A stretch of DNA of 64,000 nucleotides from Protonemura montana (taxonomy: Eukaryota > Arthropoda > Insecta > Plecoptera > Nemouridae). Positions 12,159 to 21,302 of the stretch are shown piece after piece. The notes below the pieces were generated by a model, which saw only the letters and a program-made list of their open reading frames with translations, had not been told where the DNA came from and ran no database searches. The stretch covers positions 17,860,418-17,924,417 of the forward strand of contig OX387605.1 in NCBI GenBank assembly GCA_947568835.1, read 5' to 3'. Within the stretch, counting starts at the first letter, position 1, and each line of letters begins with the position of its first letter. The position numbers were made by a program, and so were the translations under genes.

Positions 12159-13239
12159 ATGACTCCAAATCAATGTCCGTTAAAGCTTTCGCTACCTAAA
12201 AAGGCAGCTCTACTGGATATTTCACACGTTCTTTTGATGTTTCTGGGTCTCACACTGATTCACTGGCACAGGTTAGTTGCAGGATTTTTGGTGTTTAGGT
12301 AGAAACTGATGGATGGAAGGGAGGCGAGGCTGGAAGAATGTGCTTACCAGGATACGAATACAGGACCTCGCAATTGTCAGGCCAACTGATTCATCCCAGC
12401 TTGACAGGATGGGGGACGAGTATGAGGCACAAGGATGCTAAACGTAATTCTGGGATCAGTCTGTGGATAGCTCGCCTTATCCTGTCCCACCGTGTGAGAC
12501 AAAAGTCTAAGTGCCAGGATAGCCTGCAGTTGGTAGAGCACCTAACCTGCAAATGGGCAAACTTGGGTTCGTATCCGGATTCATTTGCATATTCTTGCAA
12601 CCCACTTCCCCTGTCAATCACAGGTTAGCTCAACTTTAAGCTTTGGGATCTGTAAATAACCTACTTATTTTGATGATTTGATGATTATTTTGACTTATTT
12701 TGACCTCTCGATGGCAAGTCGGAGAGGTGCCACATATATCTGGGCTATCACAGATTAAACGTAGGCTTTTTAGAACTAAACCCAATCAAAACCAAGTAAA
12801 CCCGTACTATGCACCAACATAGTAATACTATTGAGAACCTCTCAAAAGAACGCTTCACGCCGAATGTACATATAGGTAACTCTATCCAGTCTTGCTCATA
12901 CTAATAATTGTTTGTCATTTCAGTATGTTCCGAACCGCTCCGATTGTCTTAATCCTCGCCTACCTGATCCTGTTTATGAGCTTGTTGGTCTTCCTGCTTC
13001 GTCTGCTGACTTTTAGAATTGAAACACTCAACGCTCAGCTGAAGGCTCGACGACTAGCATTAAAAAAATTCCATCGTAACAGAAAGCTTTGTGACGTTAG
13101 GAAAAGGAAGAAAGTCGTGGCTGCCAGCGAAGACCCGCAAAATTCTTGGTGCAGAGTCAGTTTTCCGCCACGGCCGACTTTCAAAATTAACTGTGTGCCA
13201 CAATTGAAGCGCTACAGGAAGATGCAATTTGGAGGTTAG
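12159..13239 (+). CDS. Tandem-duplicated small two-TM protein, copy 2 (2 exons, 142 aa)
   Basis: Exon 1 is 12159-12271 (donor AG|GTTAGT), exon 2 is 12924-13239 (acceptor TCATTTCAG), the split codon giving Ser. The N-terminus MTPNQCPLKLSLPKK parallels copy 1. Hydrophobic segments lie around residues 20-36 (ISHVLLMFLGLTLIHW) and 45-66 (VLILAYLILFMSLLVFLLRL), followed by a basic stretch and the shared EDPQNSW block. Amino-acid changes between copies are mostly conservative in the membrane and tail parts, so both copies appear to be under constraint. An ATG also exists at the start of exon 2, so a shorter product is possible. AATAAA lies at 13665. Family unknown. Confidence 0.75.
12340..12640. 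mobile_element. tRNA-derived SINE-like sequence in the intron of copy 2
   Basis: Plus-strand 12510-12580 reads like a degenerate tRNA gene: AGTTGGTAGAGC resembles an A box and GGGTTCGTATCC a B box, about 35 bases apart. An inverted partner lies at 12340-12420 (ATACGAATACAGGACC), and a related reverse-oriented sequence is at 10810-10880 in copy 1. This pattern fits tRNA-derived SINEs, at least one inserted before the gene duplication. Ends and target duplications are not resolved. Confidence 0.5.
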
Positions 13240-13664
13240 GTTCTGTAATGTCATTTCTACTAAGTAATGTTTTTTATTTAGATTCAGCTGAGTTTTGTTT
13301 AAACACATGCATGATTGTGATTCTGGTTTTAGACGTGTTACTTTTTTTAAGCACATAACCTAATCTAACATTTAATTGGCAAGCAGTGTCGACACCTTAT
13401 AAATTGATTTCGATAAGTAAACACTGTTTGATCGACAGGTCTTGACATTCGCAAATTAGTTGTGTTTAACAGTGAAAATGGTTTGTTGTCTTACAGAATA
13501 CGAGATAATTGTTGCATCGGATACCAGAGTCTGAGTAATCAACAATTACCATCGTGAAGAGATGCAGCGCTACTCTTAAATAGCATTACAAAAATAGTAA
13601 ACCGCAAAAGCACCAAATCCACTAAGAGAACAAATCTTCGTTAAAGAATTCATGTGAGCGTCAC

Positions 13665-13670
13665 AATAAA
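13665..13670 (+). promoter_or_regulatory. Polyadenylation signal AATAAA (copy 2)
   Basis: AATAAAG lies about 425 bases after the copy 2 stop, matching the position of the signal in copy 1. Confidence 0.6.
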
Positions 13671-13790
13671 GAAAAAAAAAACTGGCAAAACTATTTCTTT
13701 GTGCTTTTTCAGTAGTTGATTTATGGCCTTATGTATTTCCTCAAACTTCCGTTTCAAATTCACATTATATTGATTGATGAAACCAAAACT

Positions 13791-15041
13791 GATGCCGGCC
13801 GTGGTCTTCGTCATCAGGAAAAAGCTACAATTAACTTAGGTAAGTAATTTAGAAGGGGATTTACGAGGCTTTATTTCGTATACGCGCAACATTACAAAAT
13901 AGCACATATATGTGACCACTACACAAGCCAATATTACCAATCAAACCTACCAATATAAAAAAACTACCTGACGTGGCATTAACCCTGAACACGAAAGGTA
14001 TAAACCGTAACTATTTTGCAGATTGTTTGAAAGTTTCTGAAAATTACATTCTTCTAGAGTTCCGTGATTGGCTACAGAGTATGTATACTGAGTTGCATTG
14101 GCTGTAAAGTCACGGTCATGGTGTCCTCGGGTAAAATCAAACCAAAACCATGCACTCCATAGCAAAGGATCTTCTGTAAAAAATCATGCGCCCAGAGAAA
14201 AATCTCACTGCAAACCTTCTACAGGCCATCTACCCAATCTAACCCTTGCTTGAAAAACAAAGAAAAATCGAAACCAAAGAAAAATAAACAATGTGAATGT
14301 CCACAAATGAAATAACTGTGGAAACCAAAACATTGATAACCAAAAAAAGGTTTTGTAGAACAAGTCAAAATTTACCAAAAAAAAGAAAGAAAAAAAAAAG
14401 AAAAAGTATAACAAAAATCACACAATTAATCTGGAATTAAAATCAGTCGAACTTATTAATCAGTTGTATTAAGTCGAGAAACCTGGGCCGCACCTAAGAA
14501 ATTGCAGAAAACAGTCTTCAATCGAGTGAGTAGTTAAATTTCATACGAGAAAACAAATTACCAATTATAAACAGAATTCACTTTCAGGTACCATGGTCAA
14601 AAGGGTCAGGATTATTTGCACAGAAGAGTATGATCCCTTCCAAACAAGTCGAGTGATGAGCACTAGATCTTGAATCCATGCTGAACGGTTAGATTTCTCA
14701 AAATCGTCCAGAAGGACCTGTCCATAAGCCCAGCACTCCACAGTGTCTCGATTGCATATGATAACGCAGCAAAGTGCGGAGAATAATAATTTTGTCATAG
14801 GTAACTACCACGCACAATGACGTTCATCAGCGAAAATACCTGGGGCCGCGAATCCACAAAGCAGAGTTCACGTTTATCATATGGTATTTCCAGATTTTCA
14901 AGATTTGTTACCATGATGATATCAACTTTACATCAAAATTGGGGGGTAGGGTAAGCTTAAACTCTTCCCGGATCCGGCCCCAGATTATTTTCAATCCCAT
15001 AACTCGTTACAAATTTCCCTTTCTCTAGATTGTGAAAAGAA
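13791..15041. other. Intergenic, no gene seen
   Basis: A+T-rich with A-runs near 14270-14410 and only short open frames. A CTCTAG acceptor-like site at 15028-15030 may end a leader intron of the next gene. Confidence 0.55.
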
Positions 15042-15296
15042 ATGTGGGCGATCTTATTCATTGTGGGCACTGTGGCCGTGGTAACTCTCTGCTATATGTA
15101 CTATGTCGATGAACAGGCAACACCAAGCAAATGTCCGAAACGAAGTCGGAGCCGAAGCCGAAGCCGCAGCAAGAGACGACGTAATAATGCTGAGATTTCA
15201 AGAGTAATCAAAATTCAACGATGCACGTGTAGTAAGTGCAAAATAAATTTCTGTGGAGTACCGTCTACGACAGTTTTTATAAAAGTCAAAATTTAG
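15042..15296 (+). CDS. Small 84-aa membrane protein with Arg-Ser repeat and Cys tail
   Basis: The protein opens with MWAILFIVGTVAVVTLCYMYYV, a strong membrane anchor from about residue 3 to 22, then a tract of alternating Arg and Ser at about 37-47 (SRSRSRSRS) and a short tail with CTCSKCKINFC (three close cysteines after the first). An in-frame TGA just upstream fixes the ATG as the start. A pyrimidine-rich stretch ending CTCTAG lies 11 bases before the ATG, suggesting a leader intron. Organisation resembles the upstream neighbours (membrane anchor then basic tail), but there is no clear homology. It is short, so coding status is probable rather than certain. Family unknown. Confidence 0.5.
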   Translation: MWAILFIVGTVAVVTLCYMYYVDEQATPSKCPKRSRSRSRSRSKRRRNNAEISRVIKIQRCTCSKCKINFCGVPSTTVFIKVKI

Positions 15297-16819
15297 GACA
15301 TTTTTAACCAATCACTCAATGCTGACCAATGCGTTTTAATTGCTCGAATATCGCAAAGTTGTCCATTTCTGTCGAATACTGTCAATGCTCAATTTTATTA
15401 AAACAGCCTAATCAGCCAATGAGTTTTCATGTCTCTATTTCAATTATTGGTGAATGGATTTATTGTCCATGCATTTCCATGTAAAATACTGTCAACAAAA
15501 AATATCCCCTTCCAATTGGCGTTCGAAGCGTTCAGCAAAGGCCTAACTTGAGCCTGCAAATGGCATCAAAATTCAAGTAGTCGTTAGGGAAAAAACTTTT
15601 TTTTTTGTCGGGGAGCTAGTGAAATCCAAGCTTTTCTTCACTCGTCAATTCCAAACTAACGGGTATTCAAGTTTTTAACAAACTGAAATCGAAATATTCT
15701 AGATTCGATCACGTAACGTAACGAACTATTCCCATATAAAAGTCGTATTCATCAACAAGAACACTTAATTCACAACCTAAACCATTAAAATTCAATCAAG
15801 ATAAAGAGCAAACAAAGAGAACGTTTTCAAACTTCCGAGTCACATTCGGAACGATTGAAGGAAAAACAGTCTTCACGGGACGTGAAAATCTTCTGCCGTT
15901 TAAATACAATCTATTGTAAGAAACCCTTGCACCATGCAGTTCCTCATTATAACTATTAATGTTTCATCAACGAATCACAAAATGTCACTACGATTACTTC
16001 AACGCTTTACCTTCTGTTATAACTTTAATAGCAGCTCAAGGCATCAAATTTACTGGCTAAATCCGTAATAATTCCATACATAAGTATGGCTTCAGATAAT
16101 ATACCTTCTCACATGCTTAGATATGTCACACTTGATTAACTAAGGAGTAGAAGCCATTTCACAATACATTCTATCCTCAAGTAAATCTTATCAAAAGTGA
16201 CTTTAAAACTTCAGCGATCTGACAGGTAACCTTTCACAAATGTTTATAAATAACCTGGTAGGAAACCTGTCTAATTTTCATCGAAATTATTTGAAAAGTG
16301 CATGCATATCAGTACCGAATCCACGATCAAAATGACAGAAATGTCAATTGTGATCGACATGCGCATGTCGAACATCAACAGCGAACGCTGTTTGAGTCGT
16401 CTTCCACGCCATTTGCTATAATTATTGGTAATGCTTCTAGTACACCACTAATTCGAGGCCTTTCCAACTAATTGCGATCCAAAGCTAGTGTAGATGTGAT
16501 GCATGTAGTGTCGATAGGTTTGTTGCATCGTGAATAAGCCAATTAAAACCACTTTAAGCTAAAACTGAACATTAAATTCAATAATTGAAGTGTCGATTTT
16601 CCCACGAATTGCAACACGTTGTCTATTAGCCAATTACCACGCCGGCCATCGTCGTAAATTATTATACTAATTTTAATGGCCAATGAAAACGCAGACACGT
16701 AGTTGTCAATTAATTACTATGCATTTTGACTCTATTAAATTAGTTGCCAACGCGTTATGCCGTGGAGGTGCCGAGTTCTAACCCATTCCCGTGACAAATA
16801 GAATAATACCCGTTTTATG
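15297..16819. other. Intergenic, no gene seen
   Basis: A+T-rich sequence with only short open frames in all six frames. An ATTAAA near 15398 could serve the 84-aa gene. Nothing else is supported. Confidence 0.55.
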
Positions 16820-17369
16820 ATTTGTGGTGTTTAACGGCGCAATTTTTTAACAACGGACCCTCTGGCACTCATATCATAGCGTCGGCGGATGAGTGGGCGA
16901 TGATGAACCTAACCTAGCCTAGAAAGAGAAGGGTGGACCGAACGGTTTGGCGTGTTGGAAACACCGGTTCTCGTTAGATCACCGAAGTTAAGCAACACTG
17001 CGCTGAGTCAGGTATTGAATGGGTGATCATTATACACATGACCAGTTCCGTTCGGGAGAGAGGTTGGAGGGATGAAAGTTAGTACAGCAACTTCATTCGC
17101 CTTGCTTATCAACCTCTCGACAGCATGGATTTGTGGAGGAATCCTGCTGTTCGCGTTGTACCGTCCTTCGGAAGGGACGTGAAGCCGGTGGTCCCCTTGG
17201 TGCTCTTCGACAGGAGTAGGCTACGTGCCGGCACCGGGTTTCCCCTCCTCCCTTCTAGGCTAGGTTAGGTTCATCATCATCCTCATCATCATCCACTCAT
17301 TCACCGACGCCATTAGACCAGTGCCGCAGGGCCAGTTGTCAAAACAGTGCGTCGTTAAACACCACAAAT
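16820..17369. mobile_element. Foldback element with ~100-bp terminal inverted repeats and internal 5S-rRNA-like sequence
   Basis: The left end begins ATTTGTGGTGTTTAACG and the right end is its inverse, CGTTAAACACCACAAAT, with similarity continuing inward about 100 bases through GATGATGAACCTAACCTAGC. Inside, 16966-17030 (CGGTTCTCGT, GATCACCGAAGTTAAGCAAC, then AATGGGTGATCA) closely follows the interior of eukaryotic 5S rRNA, including the pol III internal control region. It encodes no protein, so it is non-autonomous. Fragments recur at 17372, 31819, 34080, 46922 and 58800. No clean target-site duplication is visible. Confidence 0.75.
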
Positions 17370-17371
17370 AA

Positions 17372-17670
17372 TAATAGAGAAGGGTGGATTTGGAAAGCCG
17401 GTGGCGCTAGGTGACCTAATCTTGCCGATGAGTACCAAACCCCGGCACAATATCCCTTGCGAAGGAGAGTAACACGATTCCTTCAAAAGTCCACTTTGTT
17501 GAGAGGTAATAAGCAAGGCGAATGCAGTTTCTGTACTAATTTCTATACCTGCAGGTATGGACATGTGTATGGCCACTCATCCAATTCATGACTCAGCAAA
17601 ATGTTGCTTAACTTCAGTGATCCACGAGCACCGGGATTTCCACGATGCAAAACTGTTCGGTAATCCAGTA
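17372..17670 (-). mobile_element. Truncated inverted copy of the 5S-like/foldback interior
   Basis: Directly abutting the complete element, this block carries matching interior sequence in reverse: AGAGGTAATAAGCAAGGCGAATG and, near 17606-17650, GCTTAACTTCAGTGATCC, the complement of the 5S-like GATCACCGAAGTTAAGC. It lacks the outer inverted repeats. It looks like a nested or rearranged second copy. Confidence 0.6.
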
Positions 17671-18852
17671 TAACCATCAATAACTTTTGTATATAACCAA
17701 GTATAAACTTTTTCGATTAATGCTGTTAATCGTTTCTTAACCCATTTCATTTTAAAATTATTATGAGAAAGCAGTGGCTATCAACTCTGCTAAACTTGTT
17801 CGGAGGGAGACTGCTTTGCATTGATATGGAAGTGTGGCATAAAAAAGTGTATGGCGGTACGGTATCAAGCAGGGCAATCGTGCCATTAAAAGTCGCCTTC
17901 CTAAGTTCCTGCACGGGATTAAAACCACCAGACGACAAAGTCGAGGACACAGGCGACAGCGACGCGAGAACGAAGAGGGAAAGAATATAAATACGGAATA
18001 GTTTGCAAAGTTTTAATTACGCTCGACAGTCCACGCTCGAGTTGGCTATCTCTTTGGTTGCTTTGCTCGATCGCGAGATAACCTCTCCTAGAGTTTCACA
18101 GTAATTGTTTTGTCGATTAAAACAATTAGTCTATTGGTATGGTCGGCGCTCTTGCTGACGCAATTCTGTGGAGTTGTTTTATAGTTGCGGATTATGAAAG
18201 TACTGTTAATGTGTGTGAGGGACTTGAGTAAATTCACTATCCATAATGCTACGGTGAGTGAGGTCCTTGATCCCTGATTGGTAATCAATATAAATGAAGA
18301 GCTTCACTAAAGTCAATTAAATAAATATTTCAATAAATCATTTTTAAGATTTCTGTATAAAAAAGATTTGGGTGAAGACTGCGTAGGATCGACGACAAAC
18401 GCACTCAACTTGTTTAGAAGGCTGAAAGAGAAAAAGTTTCAGCCCTGCTGAAGAAACCAATTGGAATTGAGACCCAGCTTTTGAAAGTCAATTAATCATT
18501 GATATACATACAAACAACAAACTTTAGAAAGTAAGAGGGATAGAAATCACTGCTGCTGTGAATCACTCGTGTCCTAAACTTAGGAATTCTAAGTGGAATT
18601 AGTTGGTGTGGAATGCATTTTGTGGAGCATTGGGAAGTGAAGACATGTGAAACAGGTGTCAAGCAATAAGTCGGTTGATTGAAATTTAGTAAAAGCCTCG
18701 ATTATAATGAAAGCTTTTTCGATAATGTAACTCAGTACAAATTGAGTGACAGCACAGTAATTTACAATTAAATTAAAAAACAATGAAAATGCATTGAAAT
18801 GTTTGAAAAATAAATAAAATGTAAGGTATTGCCATTTTCCACATGTCTTTGC
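17671..18852. other. Intergenic, no gene seen
   Basis: A+T-rich. A 75-codon frame at 17763-17990 has no family resemblance or splice support. The right part is likely the 3' flank of GSTCD. Confidence 0.5.
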
Positions 18853-18858
18853 TTTATT
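18853..18858 (-). promoter_or_regulatory. Polyadenylation signal for GSTCD
   Basis: TTTATT on the plus strand (AATAAA on minus) lies about 75 bases after the GSTCD stop codon. Confidence 0.6.
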
Positions 18859-18930
18859 CCTTTCTTCGAATCTCAAAACTATAAATAAACAAAAAAAAGT
18901 GCAAAATCTATCCTGCAACGTTAACCTACA

Positions 18931-20604
18931 TCAAATCGGGACGCCCACCAACATATTATTCTTGGGCGTGCACGTCGACGGCTCCAGCTTGTTCATATTG
19001 ACGCGGTATCCCCTCTCGGAGGCGGACAGACACCTATCCGCGTCGATAAATGCCATGCACGCGTTTCCCTGATCCGTCTTCGCGTGCCCTTCCCCATGTG
19101 TCTGGTCTGCCGCATGGCCTAACACAAGATACTCTCGCAAACTAATCGTGGATCCACACAGCAAGGAGCTGCGCGGATATCCAACGACGTGCGTCGGCTG
19201 CACTCCTCCGTAACAACAAGGACAGATCACGAATGTAGCTCGACGTGCAACACACTGCTCCATCACCAGGTCTGTGGCCACGCCGCAAGCGTGCAAAGCG
19301 ACGCCCACGTCGAACGGGCCCGTCAGGTAGTCTAGATTACTCTGCATGTACGTGACGTTGGTGAGGCCAAGTTTCTCGCCGCGCTTTCGTGCCCTGTCCA
19401 ACGACTCGAATTTGTTCTCGAGCAGGACGACTTGGCATCGGGGCAAGACGACTGCGAGGATTAGGCCGAGGTGACCGGAGCCAGAACAGAAGTCGACGAT
19501 CGTGTCGCCAGGTTTGGAGACGGCCACGACGGCTTTTGTTAGGTTCTCGAGTTGTTGGCGCTTACGGTCGGTTCGGGATGGAGGCAGGTTGCCACCCTCC
19601 GGATGGCAGATAAGTGGGATCAGGTTCCAATCGAGAGGAACGTCCCAGCCGAAAGGTTTATCCAGCCAAGGTGCCGACAGGCCGATCTCAGCAACTAGCT
19701 TCAAAGATGTCTCGATGTCTTCCTGCCTTGTGAAAATTCTGCTCGCCGGTTTGTAACGCTTGGGATCGCTTTTGTACAGACTCTGCTGTAGTACAGGAGG
19801 TAGTTCATATTCAGCTTCAACTAGCGTAACTCTTTTGATACACCGATCAAAAGGCAATGCACACTTTACACCTCTCTGAGCCTCCATATTAAAAAACCAC
19901 GCTGCAGTTAGTGGAATCTTAACATTCATTGAATCACTTCCAATGGCTTTTAATAAAATATGGAAGCACGGATATAAAATTAAATCGGACAAAGTCATTG
20001 AAGGACCTTCTGAAAAAGCATGCTCCAAGATTTCTTCACCATTTTTAGAAGCCCTTGCTAGCTCCTGTCGTTTCTTTTGGATGTTGTGAATCCGTAACGG
20101 TTGACCCATGTGAGCCTCAAACCTGGCAATGTCGCTAGGTATCACAACAAGGTTCTCCGCTATGTCTCTTTGGATAACATCGGTTACCGTTTGTATGATG
20201 TCTATTTCACAGAATCGAGTCCAGAGAGAGACCTCAGCGCACGCCATAAGGCAACCTTCTCGGAAGCCAAGAAGACACCGATATTTTGCGTCAGCCAGTT
20301 TTACCACTTGCCGTAACACAGCGCATAGTCCAGCAATACAGGTCGATCCGTTTGCCGATAGCACGGCGGGCAAACGACAGGCCTTCGCCATCGAATGCAT
20401 CTCTCCAGCCTCTCTGATTTCATAGCTAAGGCCTGTCATATCAATCTCAAATGATGGCTCTTTCTCAGGCCTGCACACAAGAAACAGGTGGATGTTGGAT
20501 CCACCGCAATACTTTAGCGTGAATATTGTGATGAGAGAGTCGAGTGGAACCAAGAAACAGTTGTTTGTTGGTGTTGAAGAAACCTCAACGTACAGCTCGT
20601 CCAT
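18931..20604 (-). CDS. GSTCD: GSTCD-like protein (glutathione S-transferase C-terminal domain-containing, methyltransferase fold)
   Basis: An intact 557-codon frame. The C-terminal half carries a Rossmann-type methyltransferase domain: TIVDFCSGSGHLGLILA around residues 366-385 is the SAM-binding motif I, VVLLENKFESLDRA the following acidic loop, DVGVALHACGVATD and then FVICPCCYGGVQ around 460-470. These, with the WDVPLDWNLIPLICHPEGG lead-in, are characteristic of GSTCD; the N-terminal half corresponds to its GST-C-like region. Vertebrate GSTCD is a little longer (about 630 aa). The ATG sits in a near-perfect CACCATGG context and follows a possible leader-intron acceptor (ATTTTTAG). No intron interrupts the coding region here. 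Biochemical substrate is not established by sequence. It lies downstream of JTB on the same strand. Confidence 0.92.
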   Translation of the reverse strand: MDELYVEVSSTPTNNCFLVPLDSLITIFTLKYCGGSNIHLFLVCRPEKEPSFEIDMTGLSYEIREAGEMHSMAKACRLPAVLSANGSTCIAGLCAVLRQVVKLADAKYRCLLGFREGCLMACAEVSLWTRFCEIDIIQTVTDVIQRDIAENLVVIPSDIARFEAHMGQPLRIHNIQKKRQELARASKNGEEILEHAFSEGPSMTLSDLILYPCFHILLKAIGSDSMNVKIPLTAAWFFNMEAQRGVKCALPFDRCIKRVTLVEAEYELPPVLQQSLYKSDPKRYKPASRIFTRQEDIETSLKLVAEIGLSAPWLDKPFGWDVPLDWNLIPLICHPEGGNLPPSRTDRKRQQLENLTKAVVAVSKPGDTIVDFCSGSGHLGLILAVVLPRCQVVLLENKFESLDRARKRGEKLGLTNVTYMQSNLDYLTGPFDVGVALHACGVATDLVMEQCVARRATFVICPCCYGGVQPTHVVGYPRSSLLCGSTISLREYLVLGHAADQTHGEGHAKTDQGNACMAFIDADRCLSASERGYRVNMNKLEPSTCTPKNNMLVGVPI

Positions 20605-21302
20605 GGTGAAGTTGGTACTAAAAATACAGTCACCGGTTAATTTACAATTGTTGAAAAGAAACTTGGGAGGAGATCTCAGTACATTTTAACAATTTTAAAT
20701 AATGGTGACGTTTGTTTTCCTACTCATGATCGAGTTAGTACCTATTTTGAATGTTTAAGAATTAAGTGATACCACGTTATCAAATATTGCGCCTTCTTAA
20801 ATAATATCCCTTCTGACCAATAACGTTGAATTCAAGTTGATGTCACGTATCAACCAAGAGACTTCTTAAAACTTGTTTAGAGTACCAGCAGATTCTTTCT
20901 CCAAATTTTCACTATCAAATAATCGACCCCATAACTTAAAAAACATCTGAACTGTGAACACCTGAACTGTGACCACCTAATAAACCATCTTCCAACCCAC
21001 AATCCTTGTCTCAAAAACTGAGTACTTATCATGAAAAGAGCAGATCTCTTAGCATAAAAAAATGCCTTTCCCATTTTTAAACAAAATACCAACTATGAAA
21101 TACTATCGCAATTTAGTCAACGACACCATCAAATCCACCAACAAGCATCAGTCGACAACAAAGTGACGACAAGATAAACAAGGAACGTAATATTTTGAAA
21201 CAACGCAATAAAGAAACCCCACACGTCTTTCTTTGAACCCCCTCAATGGAAGACTCTCGGAGGGTATAAAGAAGGTGTTTGCAAAAGTCAGTCATAAGTA
21301 CC

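Larger units (their letters stand above)
10440..13790 (+). repeat. Tandem segmental duplication (two units of about 1.6-1.8 kb)
   Basis: Unit 1 (about 10440-12000) and unit 2 (about 12010-13790) match in order: a leader with CTCCCC, AACACATTTCATA and TTTCATTCACAC blocks, exon 1 of a gene, a tRNA-like repeat inside the intron, exon 2, and a shared 3' flank with AATAAAGAAAA followed by a TTTTCAGTA block. Divergence is clear but moderate, and coding exon lengths are kept (113 bases for exon 1 in both). Unit 2 is longer mainly because of additional repeat sequence in its intron near 12440-12640. Confidence 0.85.
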
